This document shows, piece after piece, positions 1 to 11,556 of a DNA stretch of 64,000 nucleotides; position 1 is the stretch's first letter, and the number at the start of each line of letters is the position of its first letter. The DNA is from Mycobacterium sp. IS-1742 (GTDB taxonomy: Bacteria > Actinomycetota > Actinomycetes > Mycobacteriales > Mycobacteriaceae), in the NCBI RefSeq assembly GCF_001500125.1, contig NZ_LQIV01000018.1, positions 24,401 to 88,400 of the forward strand, written 5' to 3'. The notes under the pieces were generated by a model, which was not told where the DNA came from, ran no database searches, and was given only the letters and a program-made list of their open reading frames with translations. The position numbers were made by a program, and so were the translations under genes.

Positions 1-464
1 GTCTCGACCCACACCATGCGGGTCTGCGGTGTGATCGCCGCGCGGACCGCGTCGAGGTCCGACAACGCGACCGCGGTGTAGGTGACGCCCCACTGCGAGA
101 ACACCTTGTCGATCAGCCGGAACGTGCCGCCGTAGGCGTCGTCGGGGATGACGAGGTGGTCCCCCGGGCGCAGCACCGCGCGCAGTGCGCAGTCGGTCGC
201 GGCCATCCCCGAGGCGAAGGCGCGGCCGTAGCCGGCCTCCTCCACCGCGGCCAGCGCCGACTCGAGCGACTGGCGCGTCGGGTTGCCGGTGCGGGCGTAC
301 TCGAAGCCACCCCGCAGCCCGCCGACGCCGTCCTGGGCGAAGGTGGAGCTGGCGTAGATGGGCGTGTTGACCGCACCGGTCCGGGGGTCGGGGGCATACC
401 CGGCGTGGATGGCCTTGGTGGCAAGTCCAGTGGCGAGTCCGTGGGTGTCACGCTGTTCAGTCAT
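1..464 (-). CDS. metB: Cystathionine gamma-synthase, 3' end cut by window edge
   Basis: This PLP enzyme joins an activated homoserine to cysteine to make cystathionine in methionine synthesis. Only the N-terminal 154 residues are visible, because the gene runs off the left edge. They show the family hallmarks YARTGNPTR (residues 56-64) and FASGMAA (83-89, phosphate-binding loop). The PLP lysine should lie outside the window. The ATG at 464 is followed by an unbroken frame to base 1. The cbs gene downstream at 2.8-4.2 kb and the Rv1079-like order support a transsulfuration role. A cystathionine gamma-lyase or O-acetylhomoserine sulfhydrylase of the same fold cannot be excluded from this fragment. 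Confidence 0.9.
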   Translation of the reverse strand, partial: MTEQRDTHGLATGLATKAIHAGYAPDPRTGAVNTPIYASSTFAQDGVGGLRGGFEYARTGNPTRQSLESALAAVEEAGYGRAFASGMAATDCALRAVLRPGDHLVIPDDAYGGTFRLIDKVFSQWGVTYTAVALSDLDAVRAAITPQTRMVWVE

Positions 465-506
465 ATCGCCGTCGAGCCTATCGAAGCGCGGTGTAGACAT
501 GGGTCC

Positions 507-1676
507 ATGACCGTACGTATCGACGATCTGCTCGACACCGACGCCATGCTCGCCCCGGAGGAACGCGAGCTGCGCCAGACCGTGCGCCGCTTCGGCGAGC
601 AGCGCCTGCGGCCGCACGTCGGCGAGTGGTTCGAGGCAGGCGAGGTGCCGGTGCGCGAGCTGGCCTCGGAGTTCGGCAAGCTCGGCCTGCTCGGCATGCA
701 CCTGGAGGGCTACGGCTGCGGCGGTTCGACGGCCACCGCGTACGGGCTGGTGTGCCAAGAACTCGAGGCGGTGGACAGCGGGCTGCGCAGCATGGTCTCG
801 GTGCAGGGGTCGCTGGCGATGTTCGCCATCCACAAACACGGCAGCGAAGAGCAGCGCGAGCAGTGGCTGCCCGCGATGGCCACCGGTGACGTGATCGGAT
901 GCTTCGGCCTCACCGAACCCGACTTCGGCTCCAATCCCGCGGGGATGCGCACGACCGCGCGCCGCGACGGTTCCGACTGGATCCTCAACGGATCGAAGAT
1001 GTGGATCACCAACGGTTCGCTCGCCGACGTGGCGGTGGTCTGGGCGCGGGCCGAGGAGGGCATCCTCGGCTTCGTCGTCCCGGCGGGCACCGAGGGCTTC
1101 TCGGGCCGGGAGATGAAACACAAGCTGTCACTGCGGGCGTCGAACACCTCCGAGCTGATCCTCGACGACGTCCGGCTGCCCGCCGAGGCCCAACTGCCCG
1201 CGGCGCGCGGCCTGTCGGGACCGTTGGCGTGCCTGTCGGAGGCGCGGTTCGGGATCGTGTTCGGCAGTGTCGGCGCGGCCAGGGACTGCCTGGAGACGAC
1301 GCTGGACTACGTCGGCAGCCGCGAGGTGTTCGACAAGCCGCTCGCGGCGTACCAGCTGACCCAGGCCAAGATCGCCGACATGGCCGTCGAACTGGGCAAG
1401 GCGCAGTTGCTCGCGCTGCATCTGGGCCGGCTCAAGGACGAGGGCCGCATCCGCGCGGACCAGGTCAGCTTCGGCAAGCTCAACAACGTCCGCGAGGCGC
1501 TGGCGATCGCACGTCAGTGCCGGACACTGCTGGGCGCCAACGGGATCACGCTCGAGTACCCGGTGCTGCGGCACGCCAACAACCTGGAGTCGGTGCTGAC
1601 CTACGAGGGCACCTCGGAGGTGCACCAGATGGTCATCGGGGAGGCGCTGACCGGGGTCAGCGCCTTCCGCGGATGA
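507..1676 (+). CDS. Acyl-CoA dehydrogenase, glutaryl-CoA dehydrogenase-like
   Basis: This FAD-dependent acyl-CoA dehydrogenase has 389 residues, the usual length. It carries the signature GLTEPDFGSNPAGM (residues 134-147), a C-terminal TYEGTSEVH block with the likely catalytic base Glu367, and Arg94 in LRSMVSVQ. Arg94 matches the residue that binds the distal carboxylate in glutaryl-CoA dehydrogenases. Glutaryl-CoA is therefore the favoured substrate, by analogy with FadE7-type enzymes. The start at 507 was chosen because the upstream sequence in the same frame is the antisense of metB. A TAGACA hexamer at 494-499 sits 7 nt before the ATG, consistent with a leaderless transcript. It is divergent from metB. 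Confidence 0.88.
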   Translation: MTVRIDDLLDTDAMLAPEERELRQTVRRFGEQRLRPHVGEWFEAGEVPVRELASEFGKLGLLGMHLEGYGCGGSTATAYGLVCQELEAVDSGLRSMVSVQGSLAMFAIHKHGSEEQREQWLPAMATGDVIGCFGLTEPDFGSNPAGMRTTARRDGSDWILNGSKMWITNGSLADVAVVWARAEEGILGFVVPAGTEGFSGREMKHKLSLRASNTSELILDDVRLPAEAQLPAARGLSGPLACLSEARFGIVFGSVGAARDCLETTLDYVGSREVFDKPLAAYQLTQAKIADMAVELGKAQLLALHLGRLKDEGRIRADQVSFGKLNNVREALAIARQCRTLLGANGITLEYPVLRHANNLESVLTYEGTSEVHQMVIGEALTGVSAFRG

Positions 1677-1682
1677 CCCGGA

Positions 1683-2642
1683 CTACAGCTGCTTCGGCGC
1701 GACCTGTCCGCCGGTGAGGACGCGGTAGGTGTAGACCAGGATGAGCGTCGCGACGGGGGCTGCCACAAGCAGGCCGACACCGCACACCAGCGCCCCGACG
1801 ATCACGGTCGCGACCATCACCAGCCAGGCCACGAAGACGCTCCCGAAGTGCGCCTTGCTGACGTTGAAGCTGGTCTTGACGGCCTCGATCGGCGCGAGGT
1901 CGCGGTCGATCAGGCTGACCACCGTGAACATCAGCATGATGCTCGCGATCAGGCCCGGGATGACGCACAGCAGGAAGCCGACCGTGGTGATGACCCCGAC
2001 GATGAGCCCCGCGACGATGACGCCGCCGATGTTGCGCGGGCGGAAGAACGAGCCGATCGAGACCTCGCGCCCGTCGGCGATGTCGAGCATGCCGCCGAGG
2101 TAGGCGGACTGCACCGCGGCGGCGACCACGAGTGAGATCAGCCAGCCGATGAACGCGACGATGATCCCGGCCGGGCTTTCGATGGTGTAGGAGAACTCGA
2201 AGCCGCTGCCGTCGGACATGTAGTTGGTGGAGTCACCCGGATCCACCGCCGCCGACAGCGTGTTGGTCAGCGTCTGGATCACGATGATGATGAGGCCGTA
2301 CGCCAGCGTGGCGACGATCAGCGGAACGGCGTTCTTGCCGAACTTGTTCCACGCCCACGAGAACGCGTCACCGACGCTGTACCCACCGGCCCCGAAGTTC
2401 TGCGGCGGGTAATTGCCTTGCGGGCCAACGGGATAACCGGCCGGCGGGTAATTGCCCTGCGGAGGTGGCGGATAGCCGCCCTGCGGCGGCGGGGGTGGCG
2501 GGTAACCCCCGGGAGGAGGCGGCGGATAGCCGCCCTGGGCCGGCGGCGGCGGTGGGTAGCCACCGGGCGGCGGAGGCGGTGGGTAGCCGCTCTGCGGCGG
2601 GGGCGGATAGTTTCCGGGCGGCGGGGGCGGTTGGTCGGTCAT
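1683..2642 (-). CDS. Proline-rich N-terminus integral membrane protein
   Basis: This 319-residue protein starts with about 85 residues of Pro/Gly/Tyr repeats (PPPPGGYPPP type), probably disordered. About four to six hydrophobic helices follow, from residue 105 to the end, including long ones around IVATLAYGLIIIVIQ and VIVAGLIVGVITTVGFLL. It occupies the position of the proline-rich antigen gene (Rv1078) next to cbs, but the membrane part does not look like the RDD domain of that protein. It resembles the DUF975/YciC-type membrane family instead. Function is unknown; a cell-envelope role is plausible. It reads in the same direction as cbs, with a 115-bp gap between the cbs stop and this start. 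Confidence 0.8.
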   Translation of the reverse strand: MTDQPPPPPGNYPPPPQSGYPPPPPPGGYPPPPPAQGGYPPPPPGGYPPPPPPQGGYPPPPQGNYPPAGYPVGPQGNYPPQNFGAGGYSVGDAFSWAWNKFGKNAVPLIVATLAYGLIIIVIQTLTNTLSAAVDPGDSTNYMSDGSGFEFSYTIESPAGIIVAFIGWLISLVVAAAVQSAYLGGMLDIADGREVSIGSFFRPRNIGGVIVAGLIVGVITTVGFLLCVIPGLIASIMLMFTVVSLIDRDLAPIEAVKTSFNVSKAHFGSVFVAWLVMVATVIVGALVCGVGLLVAAPVATLILVYTYRVLTGGQVAPKQL

Positions 2643-2757
2643 GGACGCTCTCCGATGTGCGGTCAGCTGGGAACGAGCGAGCTAACAGTACCGGAGATCA
2701 TGATCACCGCACGGTTTTCACCACAACGGCAGAACGTATGCACGAGTGCGCATCCCG

Positions 2758-4152
<1,395 letters not shown>

Positions 4153-4209
4153 GACTCCATCGTCCCAGGCCGGTCACAGCGCAGCCAGGTGGCCTCCGGC
4201 ACGTGTGCT

Positions 4210-5271
4210 CTACCAGGTGGCCTCTCGGATGTACTCGCCGATCTGACGCAGCGAGCGCTGGGCTTCCGAGACCACCGGCGCCCCGAGCTGGAAGACGTGC
4301 ATCTGACCCGGCCACACCCGAACCTCGACCGGCACCCCGGCGGCCGCCAGCAGCCGCGCCGCCTTCCTGGCGTCGCTGATGAGCACCTCGGAGCCGGAGA
4401 CGTGGATGAGGGTTCGCGGCAGGCCGGGTTCGATGTGGTCGAGCGGTTCGTACACGGGCTCGGGACGGCCGTCGACGAGGTGCTTCTCGGCGGCATGCTC
4501 GATGAGCTCGACCAGGGCGTGGAACGCCCGCTGCGGGAACATCACGTCGCTGCGGACGTTCGGATGGTTGGCGCGGGCCTCGTTGTCGAGCTCGAACAGC
4601 GGCGACATGGTGACGACCGCGGCGGGGGTCTCGTCCTCGAGCTGGAGCCGCTCGGCGAGCGCCAGCGAGAGGTAGCCGCCCGCGGAGTCGCCGGCCAGCA
4701 CGATCTGGTCGGGTTCGTAGCCCTTGCGCCGCAGCCATTGATAGGCGTCGTAGCAGTCGTCGACGGCCTGACCCACCGAATGCTTGGGGATCATCCGGTA
4801 ATTGACGACCAGCGCCGGACTGTCAGCGAACCGCGACAGCGCCGTCACGAGGCGGCTGTGCGAGTTGACGCCGCAGGTCAGGAACGCCCCACCGTGCAGA
4901 TAGAGAATGATGCTGCGTTTGCCGTCGGCGGGCAGGACGCCGGGCGCCCGTACTAGCTGGGCGGTGCAGTTCTCCAGCCCGATGGTGGCGCGGATCGTGC
5001 CGGGGACCGGCCGCAGAATGCGGCAGGCGAAGTCGACGGCGCCCCATGGCCAGGGCATCTTCGGCGCAAGGCTACCGATCGTGAGCGTCGGCTTGATGGT
5101 CATCAACGCCGCCAGCGCCATCACCCGGCCGGCGATGCTCGGCCCGTCCTCGATGACCTCGACCGGCGCACCGTCGCTGACCGGGAAGCGCCGCGGCCGG
5201 TGCGGCCTGCCCGCCCGCAGTCCAGCAAACGAGGAGCTCGGGACCCTGCTCGGTGCCGTCATCGCCATCAC
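4210..5271 (-). CDS. lipU: Hormone-sensitive-lipase family esterase (LipU-like)
   Basis: This 353-residue alpha/beta hydrolase of the HSL (family IV) group has the oxyanion motif HGGAF at residues 126-130 and the nucleophile elbow GDSAGG at 194-199 (Ser196). A late GSEVLISDAR and PGQMHVF supply the likely Asp and His of the triad. It should hydrolyse short to medium acyl esters in the cytosol. No signal peptide is seen. Either of the first methionines could be the start. It lies 57 bp downstream of cbs on the same strand, as in the Rv1077-Rv1076 arrangement. The native substrate is unknown. Confidence 0.88.
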   Translation of the reverse strand: MMAMTAPSRVPSSSFAGLRAGRPHRPRRFPVSDGAPVEVIEDGPSIAGRVMALAALMTIKPTLTIGSLAPKMPWPWGAVDFACRILRPVPGTIRATIGLENCTAQLVRAPGVLPADGKRSIILYLHGGAFLTCGVNSHSRLVTALSRFADSPALVVNYRMIPKHSVGQAVDDCYDAYQWLRRKGYEPDQIVLAGDSAGGYLSLALAERLQLEDETPAAVVTMSPLFELDNEARANHPNVRSDVMFPQRAFHALVELIEHAAEKHLVDGRPEPVYEPLDHIEPGLPRTLIHVSGSEVLISDARKAARLLAAAGVPVEVRVWPGQMHVFQLGAPVVSEAQRSLRQIGEYIREATW

Positions 5272-5430
5272 CTTCTACGCCGTTGTAGTGCCAGGTGCTC
5301 AGCTACTCAGTCCATCTCCGTAACTCAGCTTCGCACTTGTAACCGATATCACAATGGTTCAAACAAAGTTCGTTCCGGGTTTGATACCGCACCGTGATCG
5401 CCGGCACGGGATCGCCACGCGGTCGGTCCC

Positions 5431-5436
5431 TAAACT
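5431..5436 (+). promoter_or_regulatory. Putative -10 of leaderless promoter
   Basis: TAAACT fits the mycobacterial TAnnnT -10 consensus and is followed after 7 nt by the GTG at 5444. This spacing is expected when transcription starts at the start codon itself. It supports the GTG over the upstream ATG at 5354. Confidence 0.5.
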
Positions 5437-5443
5437 GTTCGTT

Positions 5444-6394
5444 GTGCGCGCATCACGCGGTGCCCTGGCGGTGGCGGCCACGCTCGCATCGACCGGCTCC
5501 GCCTACATCGGGGTGCGCAACCTGCTGACCGGACAGGCGCACCAGGCGCGTCAGGTCATCCCCAAGTCCTGGGACGTCCCGCCGCGCGCCGACGGCGTCT
5601 ACTCCCCCGGCGGCGGGCCCGTCGAGCGATGGCACCGCGGCGACCCGTTCGACCTGCACCTGATGGTCTTCGGCGACTCCACCGCCACCGGCTACGGCTG
5701 CCGCACCGCCGACGAAGTGCCCGGGGTGCTCATTGCGCGCGGGCTCGCCGAACAGTCCGGGAAGCGGATCCGGCTGAGCACCAAGGCGATCGTCGGCGCC
5801 ACGTCCAAGGGGCTGGAAGGCCAGATCGACGCGATGTTCGTGGCGGGGCCGCCGCCGGACGCGGCGGTGATCATGATCGGCGCCAACGACATCACCGCCC
5901 TCAACGGCATCGCGCAGTCGGCCCGCCGGCTGGGCAAGGCCGTCGCCCGCCTGCGGTCCAGCGGCGCGGTCGTCGTTGTCGGCACGTGCCCGGACTTCGG
6001 GGTGATCACCGCGATCCCGCAACCCCTGCGCACGGTCACGCGCACGCTGGGGCTCCGGCTGGCGCGGGCCCAGGCGTCGGCGGTGCGCGCCGAGGGCGGC
6101 GTGCCGGTGCCGTTCTCCGACCTGCTCGCGCCGGAGTTCTACAAGCAGCCGGAAGTGCTGTTCTCCGAGGACATGTTCCATCCGTCGGCGGCGGGGTACG
6201 CGCTGGCGGCGAGCCAGTTGCTGCCCGCGCTGTGCGAGGCGCTCGGCGAGCGGTGTCCGGAGGGCGCACCGGAGCAGGCGCTGCGCACCCGCGCCGCCGA
6301 CGTCAGCACGCTGCTGGCCAAGATCGGTGGCGTCACCCGGCTGTGGCGCCGGACGACCGGGGTGCCCGCACCGGTCATCGCGCCCGCAGGCTAG
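5444..6394 (+). CDS. SGNH/GDSL-type exported hydrolase (Rv1075c-like)
   Basis: This is an SGNH-fold hydrolase with block I GDSTATGYG (catalytic Ser), block III GAND, and block V DMFHPSAAGY (Asp/His). The GTG at 5444 gives about 316 residues and an N-terminus with a hydrophobic stretch (ALAVAATLAS), consistent with export or membrane anchoring. Starting at the ATG at 5354 would add a 30-residue charged extension. The gene is divergent from the lipU-like esterase and upstream of the fadA3-like thiolase, as in Rv1076-Rv1075c-Rv1074c. Expected substrates are acyl or acetyl esters; the true one is not known. Confidence 0.85.
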   Translation: MRASRGALAVAATLASTGSAYIGVRNLLTGQAHQARQVIPKSWDVPPRADGVYSPGGGPVERWHRGDPFDLHLMVFGDSTATGYGCRTADEVPGVLIARGLAEQSGKRIRLSTKAIVGATSKGLEGQIDAMFVAGPPPDAAVIMIGANDITALNGIAQSARRLGKAVARLRSSGAVVVVGTCPDFGVITAIPQPLRTVTRTLGLRLARAQASAVRAEGGVPVPFSDLLAPEFYKQPEVLFSEDMFHPSAAGYALAASQLLPALCEALGERCPEGAPEQALRTRAADVSTLLAKIGGVTRLWRRTTGVPAPVIAPAG

Positions 6395-6425
6395 CGTTCT
6401 GCTCACCAGCGATTGAGGAGCCGTC

Positions 6426-7643
<1,218 letters not shown>

Positions 7644-7706
7644 CTCTTTTGCGTCCCGTTTCGCCGAGACTGCTGGGAGATCGCGATTCTCGCTGATCCA
7701 GCGATC

Positions 7707-8552
7707 TCACCGCAGTCTCGATGATCGGACACGCTCGACCCTCCGCACGATGTCGTGCTCCGGGTCGGACCTGACGACTCTGACGACCTTCCAGTCGAGC
7801 TCTGCGAGTTCCTCGGCGCGCTTGATGTCCTTTGCGTAGCGCACAGGGTCCGTCCGGTGGTGGTCGCCGTCGTATTCGACGGCCAGCTTGAGGTCCTCCC
7901 ACCCCATGTCGAGGTAGTACTTCGACCAGCCGTCGGTCCGCAGGACAGGGATCTGGGTTCGCGGCCGAGGGAAGCCGGCGCGGATCAGAAGCAGTCGTAG
8001 CCACGTCTCCTTCGGCGATTCCGCGCCGGGATCGTAGAGATCCAGTGCAGTCCGGAGTTGGCGTATCCGCCGTGCGCCCCGGTGTTCTGCGGCCAAGTCG
8101 AGCACGTCTCGCGTCCGGAAGCCCGTGGCGGCGCCGAGGGCGTCGAGCTTGGCTACGGCTGCGCCCAGCCCGACGCAACGGCCGATGTCGAACGCTGTGC
8201 GAGACACCGTGGTGATCGACATGCCGCGGTAGCCGGTGATCTCGTACGGCGTGAGGCTGGAATCCGACGTGCGGATCCCGCGCGGTTGCCGTGCGTTCGC
8301 CCACATCATCTCTACGGGCGCGTTGTCGTCGACCCACTTGGCACCGTGCAGCGCGGCGGCGGTGTTGCCCGCGATCACTCCCTCACGGTGTGACCACAAC
8401 CATGCGGCTTTCGCCCGTCGTTGCAGCGTGAGTTCGACGTCTTTGGCGACGTAGACGTCGGGGAAGACGAGCCGGTAGCGCCGACGCAACTCGTGCTTGC
8501 GGATGCGTCCGGAAGCCACCGCAGTGCTGCCGACGAACGGTTCGGTTGTCAT
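7707..8552 (-). CDS. DUF559/AbiEi-like protein of unknown function (Rv1073-like)
   Basis: The ATG at 8552 gives 281 residues; the upstream extension lacks typical coding character. The N-terminal half (roughly 1-100) resembles the winged-helix part of AbiEi-like antitoxins. The C-terminal part has a restriction-endonuclease-like core (YYLDMGWEDLKLAVEYDGDHH) of the DUF559/VSR type, with Asp, Glu and a following Asp that could bind metal. The position between fadA3 and the Bax-inhibitor-like gene matches Rv1073. No partner toxin is adjacent. Function is unknown; a nucleic-acid-acting role is an inference. Confidence 0.75.
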   Translation of the reverse strand: MTTEPFVGSTAVASGRIRKHELRRRYRLVFPDVYVAKDVELTLQRRAKAAWLWSHREGVIAGNTAAALHGAKWVDDNAPVEMMWANARQPRGIRTSDSSLTPYEITGYRGMSITTVSRTAFDIGRCVGLGAAVAKLDALGAATGFRTRDVLDLAAEHRGARRIRQLRTALDLYDPGAESPKETWLRLLLIRAGFPRPRTQIPVLRTDGWSKYYLDMGWEDLKLAVEYDGDHHRTDPVRYAKDIKRAEELAELDWKVVRVVRSDPEHDIVRRVERVRSSRLR

Positions 8553-8669
8553 ACCCGCAGAGTCGGCTCGGCGGCGGACACGAGGGCACATCCAGACTGC
8601 TGTCAGACCACCGCCTGTGGAGAAATCGCGATCTGTGAGCAGTTTCGGCCCCAAGACAACAAGCAGAAA

Positions 8670-8692
8670 GCCCGGCACCACCGGTGCCGGGC
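8670..8692 (-). terminator. Intrinsic terminator of the Bax-inhibitor-like gene
   Basis: A perfect 10-bp stem (GCCCGGCACC with its complement, 3-nt loop) lies just after the stop of the minus-strand gene at 8709. On that strand it is followed by CTTTCTGCTTG, a weak T tract. Confidence 0.75.
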
Positions 8693-8708
8693 TTCCTTGG
8701 AAGGGCTG

Positions 8709-9557
8709 CTAGTCGTTCTGGAAGTAACTGAGCAGCCGCAGGATCTCGATGTACAGCCAGACCAGCGTGACGGTCAGGCCCAGGGCGACGCCCCACGCGG
8801 CCTTCTCCGGCGCACCGGCGCGGATCATCTGGTCGGCGGCGTCGAAGTCGATCAGGAAGCTGAACGCCGCGAGGCCGATGCAGACCAGCGAGAAGATGAT
8901 GGCGATGGTGCCGCCGCTGCGCAGGCCCATGCCCTCGCCGCCGCCCACGCCGAACAGCGCGAGCACGAAGTTGCCGAGCATGAGCACCAGCACACCGAAC
9001 ATGCCGGCGACGATCATGCGGGTGAACTTCGGCGTCACGCGGATGGCGCCGGTCTTGTAGACGACCAGCATGCCGAAGAAGACGCCGAACGTGGCCAGCA
9101 GCGCCTGGGTGATCAGCGCGCCCGCGTTGCCGCCCGCGACGACGACGTTGCCGAACAGCCACGAGATCGCGCCCAGGAACAGACCTTCCAGGCCCGCGTA
9201 GGTCAGCACGACGCCGGGGTTGTCCTGTTTGCGCCCGAAGGTGGCGATCAGGACGACCACCAGGCCACCGATCGCGCCGATCAGGGTCAGCGGGCCGGCC
9301 AGCGCCGGGTTCATGCCGACCAGGAAGTAGGAGACGACGGCGACGGCGGTCAGCACGGCCAGCGTGATGCCGGTCTTGGTGACGACGTCGTCGATGGTCA
9401 TCGGCCGGGAGACCCCGGTCTGCTGCGGGTACTGCGTCGTGTACGGCTCAGCCTGCATCTGCTGGGCACCGTAGCCGGCGGCTCCGGTACCGAATGTCGC
9501 GTATCCGCCCTGCGTCTTCGGCAGGGAGCGGAATACCGGGTTGCTGCTCTCGCGCAC
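8709..9557 (-). CDS. Bax inhibitor-1/YccA family membrane protein
   Basis: This 282-residue protein has seven or so hydrophobic helices and the family's late Asp-containing segment FLIDFDAADQMI. The N-terminal 60 residues are polar. Family members act as pH-sensitive ion (Ca2+) leak channels or modulators of membrane proteolysis; which applies here is unknown. The start is GTG at 9557. Position matches Rv1072. It is followed by a clear hairpin terminator and is divergent from the enoyl-CoA hydratase family gene. Confidence 0.9.
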   Translation of the reverse strand: MRESSNPVFRSLPKTQGGYATFGTGAAGYGAQQMQAEPYTTQYPQQTGVSRPMTIDDVVTKTGITLAVLTAVAVVSYFLVGMNPALAGPLTLIGAIGGLVVVLIATFGRKQDNPGVVLTYAGLEGLFLGAISWLFGNVVVAGGNAGALITQALLATFGVFFGMLVVYKTGAIRVTPKFTRMIVAGMFGVLVLMLGNFVLALFGVGGGEGMGLRSGGTIAIIFSLVCIGLAAFSFLIDFDAADQMIRAGAPEKAAWGVALGLTVTLVWLYIEILRLLSYFQND

Positions 9558-9712
9558 CGTCGGGTCCTCTCATAGGTGGTTCGATGACGAACACACGATC
9601 AACGTGCGACGGTCCGGCGTGAGTTCCCGAAATCGAAGCAAGATCTCACAGGAACTTCCCAGGACGGTCGAGCGAAACCTTACCCGTCGTGCGCGCACCT
9701 CGGGCGACGATC

Positions 9713-9718
9713 TACATT
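9713..9718 (+). promoter_or_regulatory. Putative -10 of leaderless promoter
   Basis: TACATT matches TAnnnT and ends 7 nt before the GTG at 9726, favouring that start over the TTG at 9717. Confidence 0.5.
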
Positions 9719-9725
9719 GCTTCCC

Positions 9726-10763
9726 GTGGCGGAAAACGAGGATGTCCTAGTTTCTGTGGAGAACGGCGTCGGGCTCGTCGTCCTGAACCGGCCCAAGGCG
9801 ATCAACTCGCTGACCCACGGCATGGTGACCACGCTGGCGGATGCGCTGCACGCCTGGGAGACGGACGACGGTGTCCACACCGTGCTGCTGTCCGGGGCGG
9901 GCGAACGCGGTCTGTGCGCCGGCGGCGACGTGATCGCGCTCTATCACAGCGCCAAGGCCGGCGGCGACGACGCGAGGCGGTTCTGGTTCGAGGAGTACCA
10001 GCTCAACTCCTACATCGGCCGCTATCCCAAACCGTACGTGGCGGTGATGGACGGCATCGTCATGGGCGGGGGCGTCGGCGTCAGCGCACACGGCGACGTG
10101 CGGGTGGTCACCGACACCACGAAGATGGGCATGCCCGAGGTCGGCATCGGCTTCATCCCCGACGTGGGCGGCACCTACCTGCTGTCGCGCGCTCCCGGGC
10201 TGCTCGGCCTGCACGCCGCGCTGACCGGTGCCCCGTTCTCCGGCGCCGACGCGATCGCCATGGGGTTCGCGGACCACTTCGTGCCGCACGACAAGCTCGA
10301 CGACTTCAAGGCGGCGGTCGTCGCCGACGGCGCCGAGGCCGCGCTGGCCGCCCACGCGATCGAACCACCCGCGAGCCCGCTGCTCGCCCAACGTGACTGG
10401 ATCGACGACTGCTACGCCCGTGACACCGTCGCCGAGATCGTCGTCGCGCTGCGCGGCCACGACGCCGGCCCGGCCCACGACGCCGCCGACCTCATCGAGT
10501 CCCGCTCCCCCGTCGCGCTGGCCGTCGCGCTCGAATCGGTCCGCCGGGCGGCCCGACTCGACACACTGGAGGACGTGCTCCGCGACGAATACCGCGTCTC
10601 GTGTGCGTCGCTGCGCTCACACGACTTCGTCGAGGGCATCCGCGCCCAGCTCGTCGACAAGGACCGCAATCCGAAGTGGTCGCACCAGTCGGCCACCGAG
10701 GTCACCCGGGCCGACGTCGACGCCTACTTCGCCCCCGCCGACCCCGAACTCACGTTCCCGTAA
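9726..10763 (+). CDS. echA9: Enoyl-CoA hydratase family, 3-hydroxyisobutyryl-CoA hydrolase type
   Basis: This crotonase-fold protein of about 345 residues is longer than the classical hydratases. It has the ECH_2 pattern of 3-hydroxyisobutyryl-CoA hydrolases (valine catabolism): [37 protein letters not shown], and a C-terminal helical extension. It precedes echA8 by 10 bp in an apparent operon, as in Rv1071c-Rv1070c. The GTG at 9726 is preferred because of a -10 element 7 nt upstream. Substrate is inferred from family features only. Confidence 0.86.
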   Translation: MAENEDVLVSVENGVGLVVLNRPKAINSLTHGMVTTLADALHAWETDDGVHTVLLSGAGERGLCAGGDVIALYHSAKAGGDDARRFWFEEYQLNSYIGRYPKPYVAVMDGIVMGGGVGVSAHGDVRVVTDTTKMGMPEVGIGFIPDVGGTYLLSRAPGLLGLHAALTGAPFSGADAIAMGFADHFVPHDKLDDFKAAVVADGAEAALAAHAIEPPASPLLAQRDWIDDCYARDTVAEIVVALRGHDAGPAHDAADLIESRSPVALAVALESVRRAARLDTLEDVLRDEYRVSCASLRSHDFVEGIRAQLVDKDRNPKWSHQSATEVTRADVDAYFAPADPELTFP

Positions 10764-10773
10764 AGGAGAAGCC

Positions 10774-11547
10774 ATGGATTACGAGACCATCCTCGTCACC
10801 CGCGACGGCCGGGTCGGCACGATCACGCTGAACCGCCCCAAAGCGCTCAACGCGCTCAACTCGCAGGTGATGGCCGAAGTCACCACGGCCGCAGCCGAGT
10901 TCGACGCCGACGAGAACATCGGCGCCATCGTCGTCACCGGCAGCGAGAAAGCCTTCGCGGCGGGCGCCGACATCAAGGAGATGGCGAACCTGTCGTTCGC
11001 CGAGGTCTTCACCTCGGACTTCTTCGCGCTGTGGGGCAAATTCGCCGCGACCCGCACCCCCACCATCGCCGCCGTCGCGGGCTACGCGCTCGGCGGGGGG
11101 TGCGAGCTCGCCATGATGTGCGACATCCTGATCGCCGCCGACGGCGCCAAGTTCGGCCAGCCGGAGATCAAACTCGGTGTGCTGCCCGGCATGGGCGGGT
11201 CGCAGCGCCTCACCCGCGCGATCGGCAAGGCCAAGGCGATGGACCTGATCCTGACCGGCCGCACCATCGGCGCAGAAGAGGCCGAACGCAGCGGTCTGGT
11301 GTCGCGGGTGGTCCCGGCCGACAAGCTGCTCGACGAGGCCAACCAGGTCGCCGCCACGATTGCGGGCATGTCGCGCAACGCATCCCGGATGGCCAAGGAA
11401 GCGGTCGACCGCGCGTTCGAGTCCACGCTGACCGAGGGGCTGCTCTACGAACGCCGGCTCTTCCACTCCGCGTTCGCGACCGAGGACCAGAAGGAAGGCA
11501 TGGCGGCGTTCAGCGAGAAGCGCCCCGCCAACTTCACCCATCGCTAA
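10774..11547 (+). CDS. echA8: Enoyl-CoA hydratase
   Basis: This protein of 257 residues has the classic crotonase length. It hydrates trans-2-enoyl-CoA in beta-oxidation. The oxyanion-hole segment [10 protein letters not shown] is visible, as are the two catalytic glutamate regions [11 protein letters not shown] and [22 protein letters not shown] lies 7 nt before the ATG. It is transcribed with the upstream ECH_2 gene. The next gene starts only 9 bp downstream, so a three-gene operon is likely. Equivalent by position and length to Rv1070c. Confidence 0.93.
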   Translation: MDYETILVTRDGRVGTITLNRPKALNALNSQVMAEVTTAAAEFDADENIGAIVVTGSEKAFAAGADIKEMANLSFAEVFTSDFFALWGKFAATRTPTIAAVAGYALGGGCELAMMCDILIAADGAKFGQPEIKLGVLPGMGGSQRLTRAIGKAKAMDLILTGRTIGAEEAERSGLVSRVVPADKLLDEANQVAATIAGMSRNASRMAKEAVDRAFESTLTEGLLYERRLFHSAFATEDQKEGMAAFSEKRPANFTHR

Positions 11548-11556
11548 TCTGCAGCG

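Noticed and set aside
8550..8681. Upstream start at 8681 for the Rv1073-like gene
   Set aside because: The extension overlaps the terminator hairpin of the neighbouring gene and lacks coding character.
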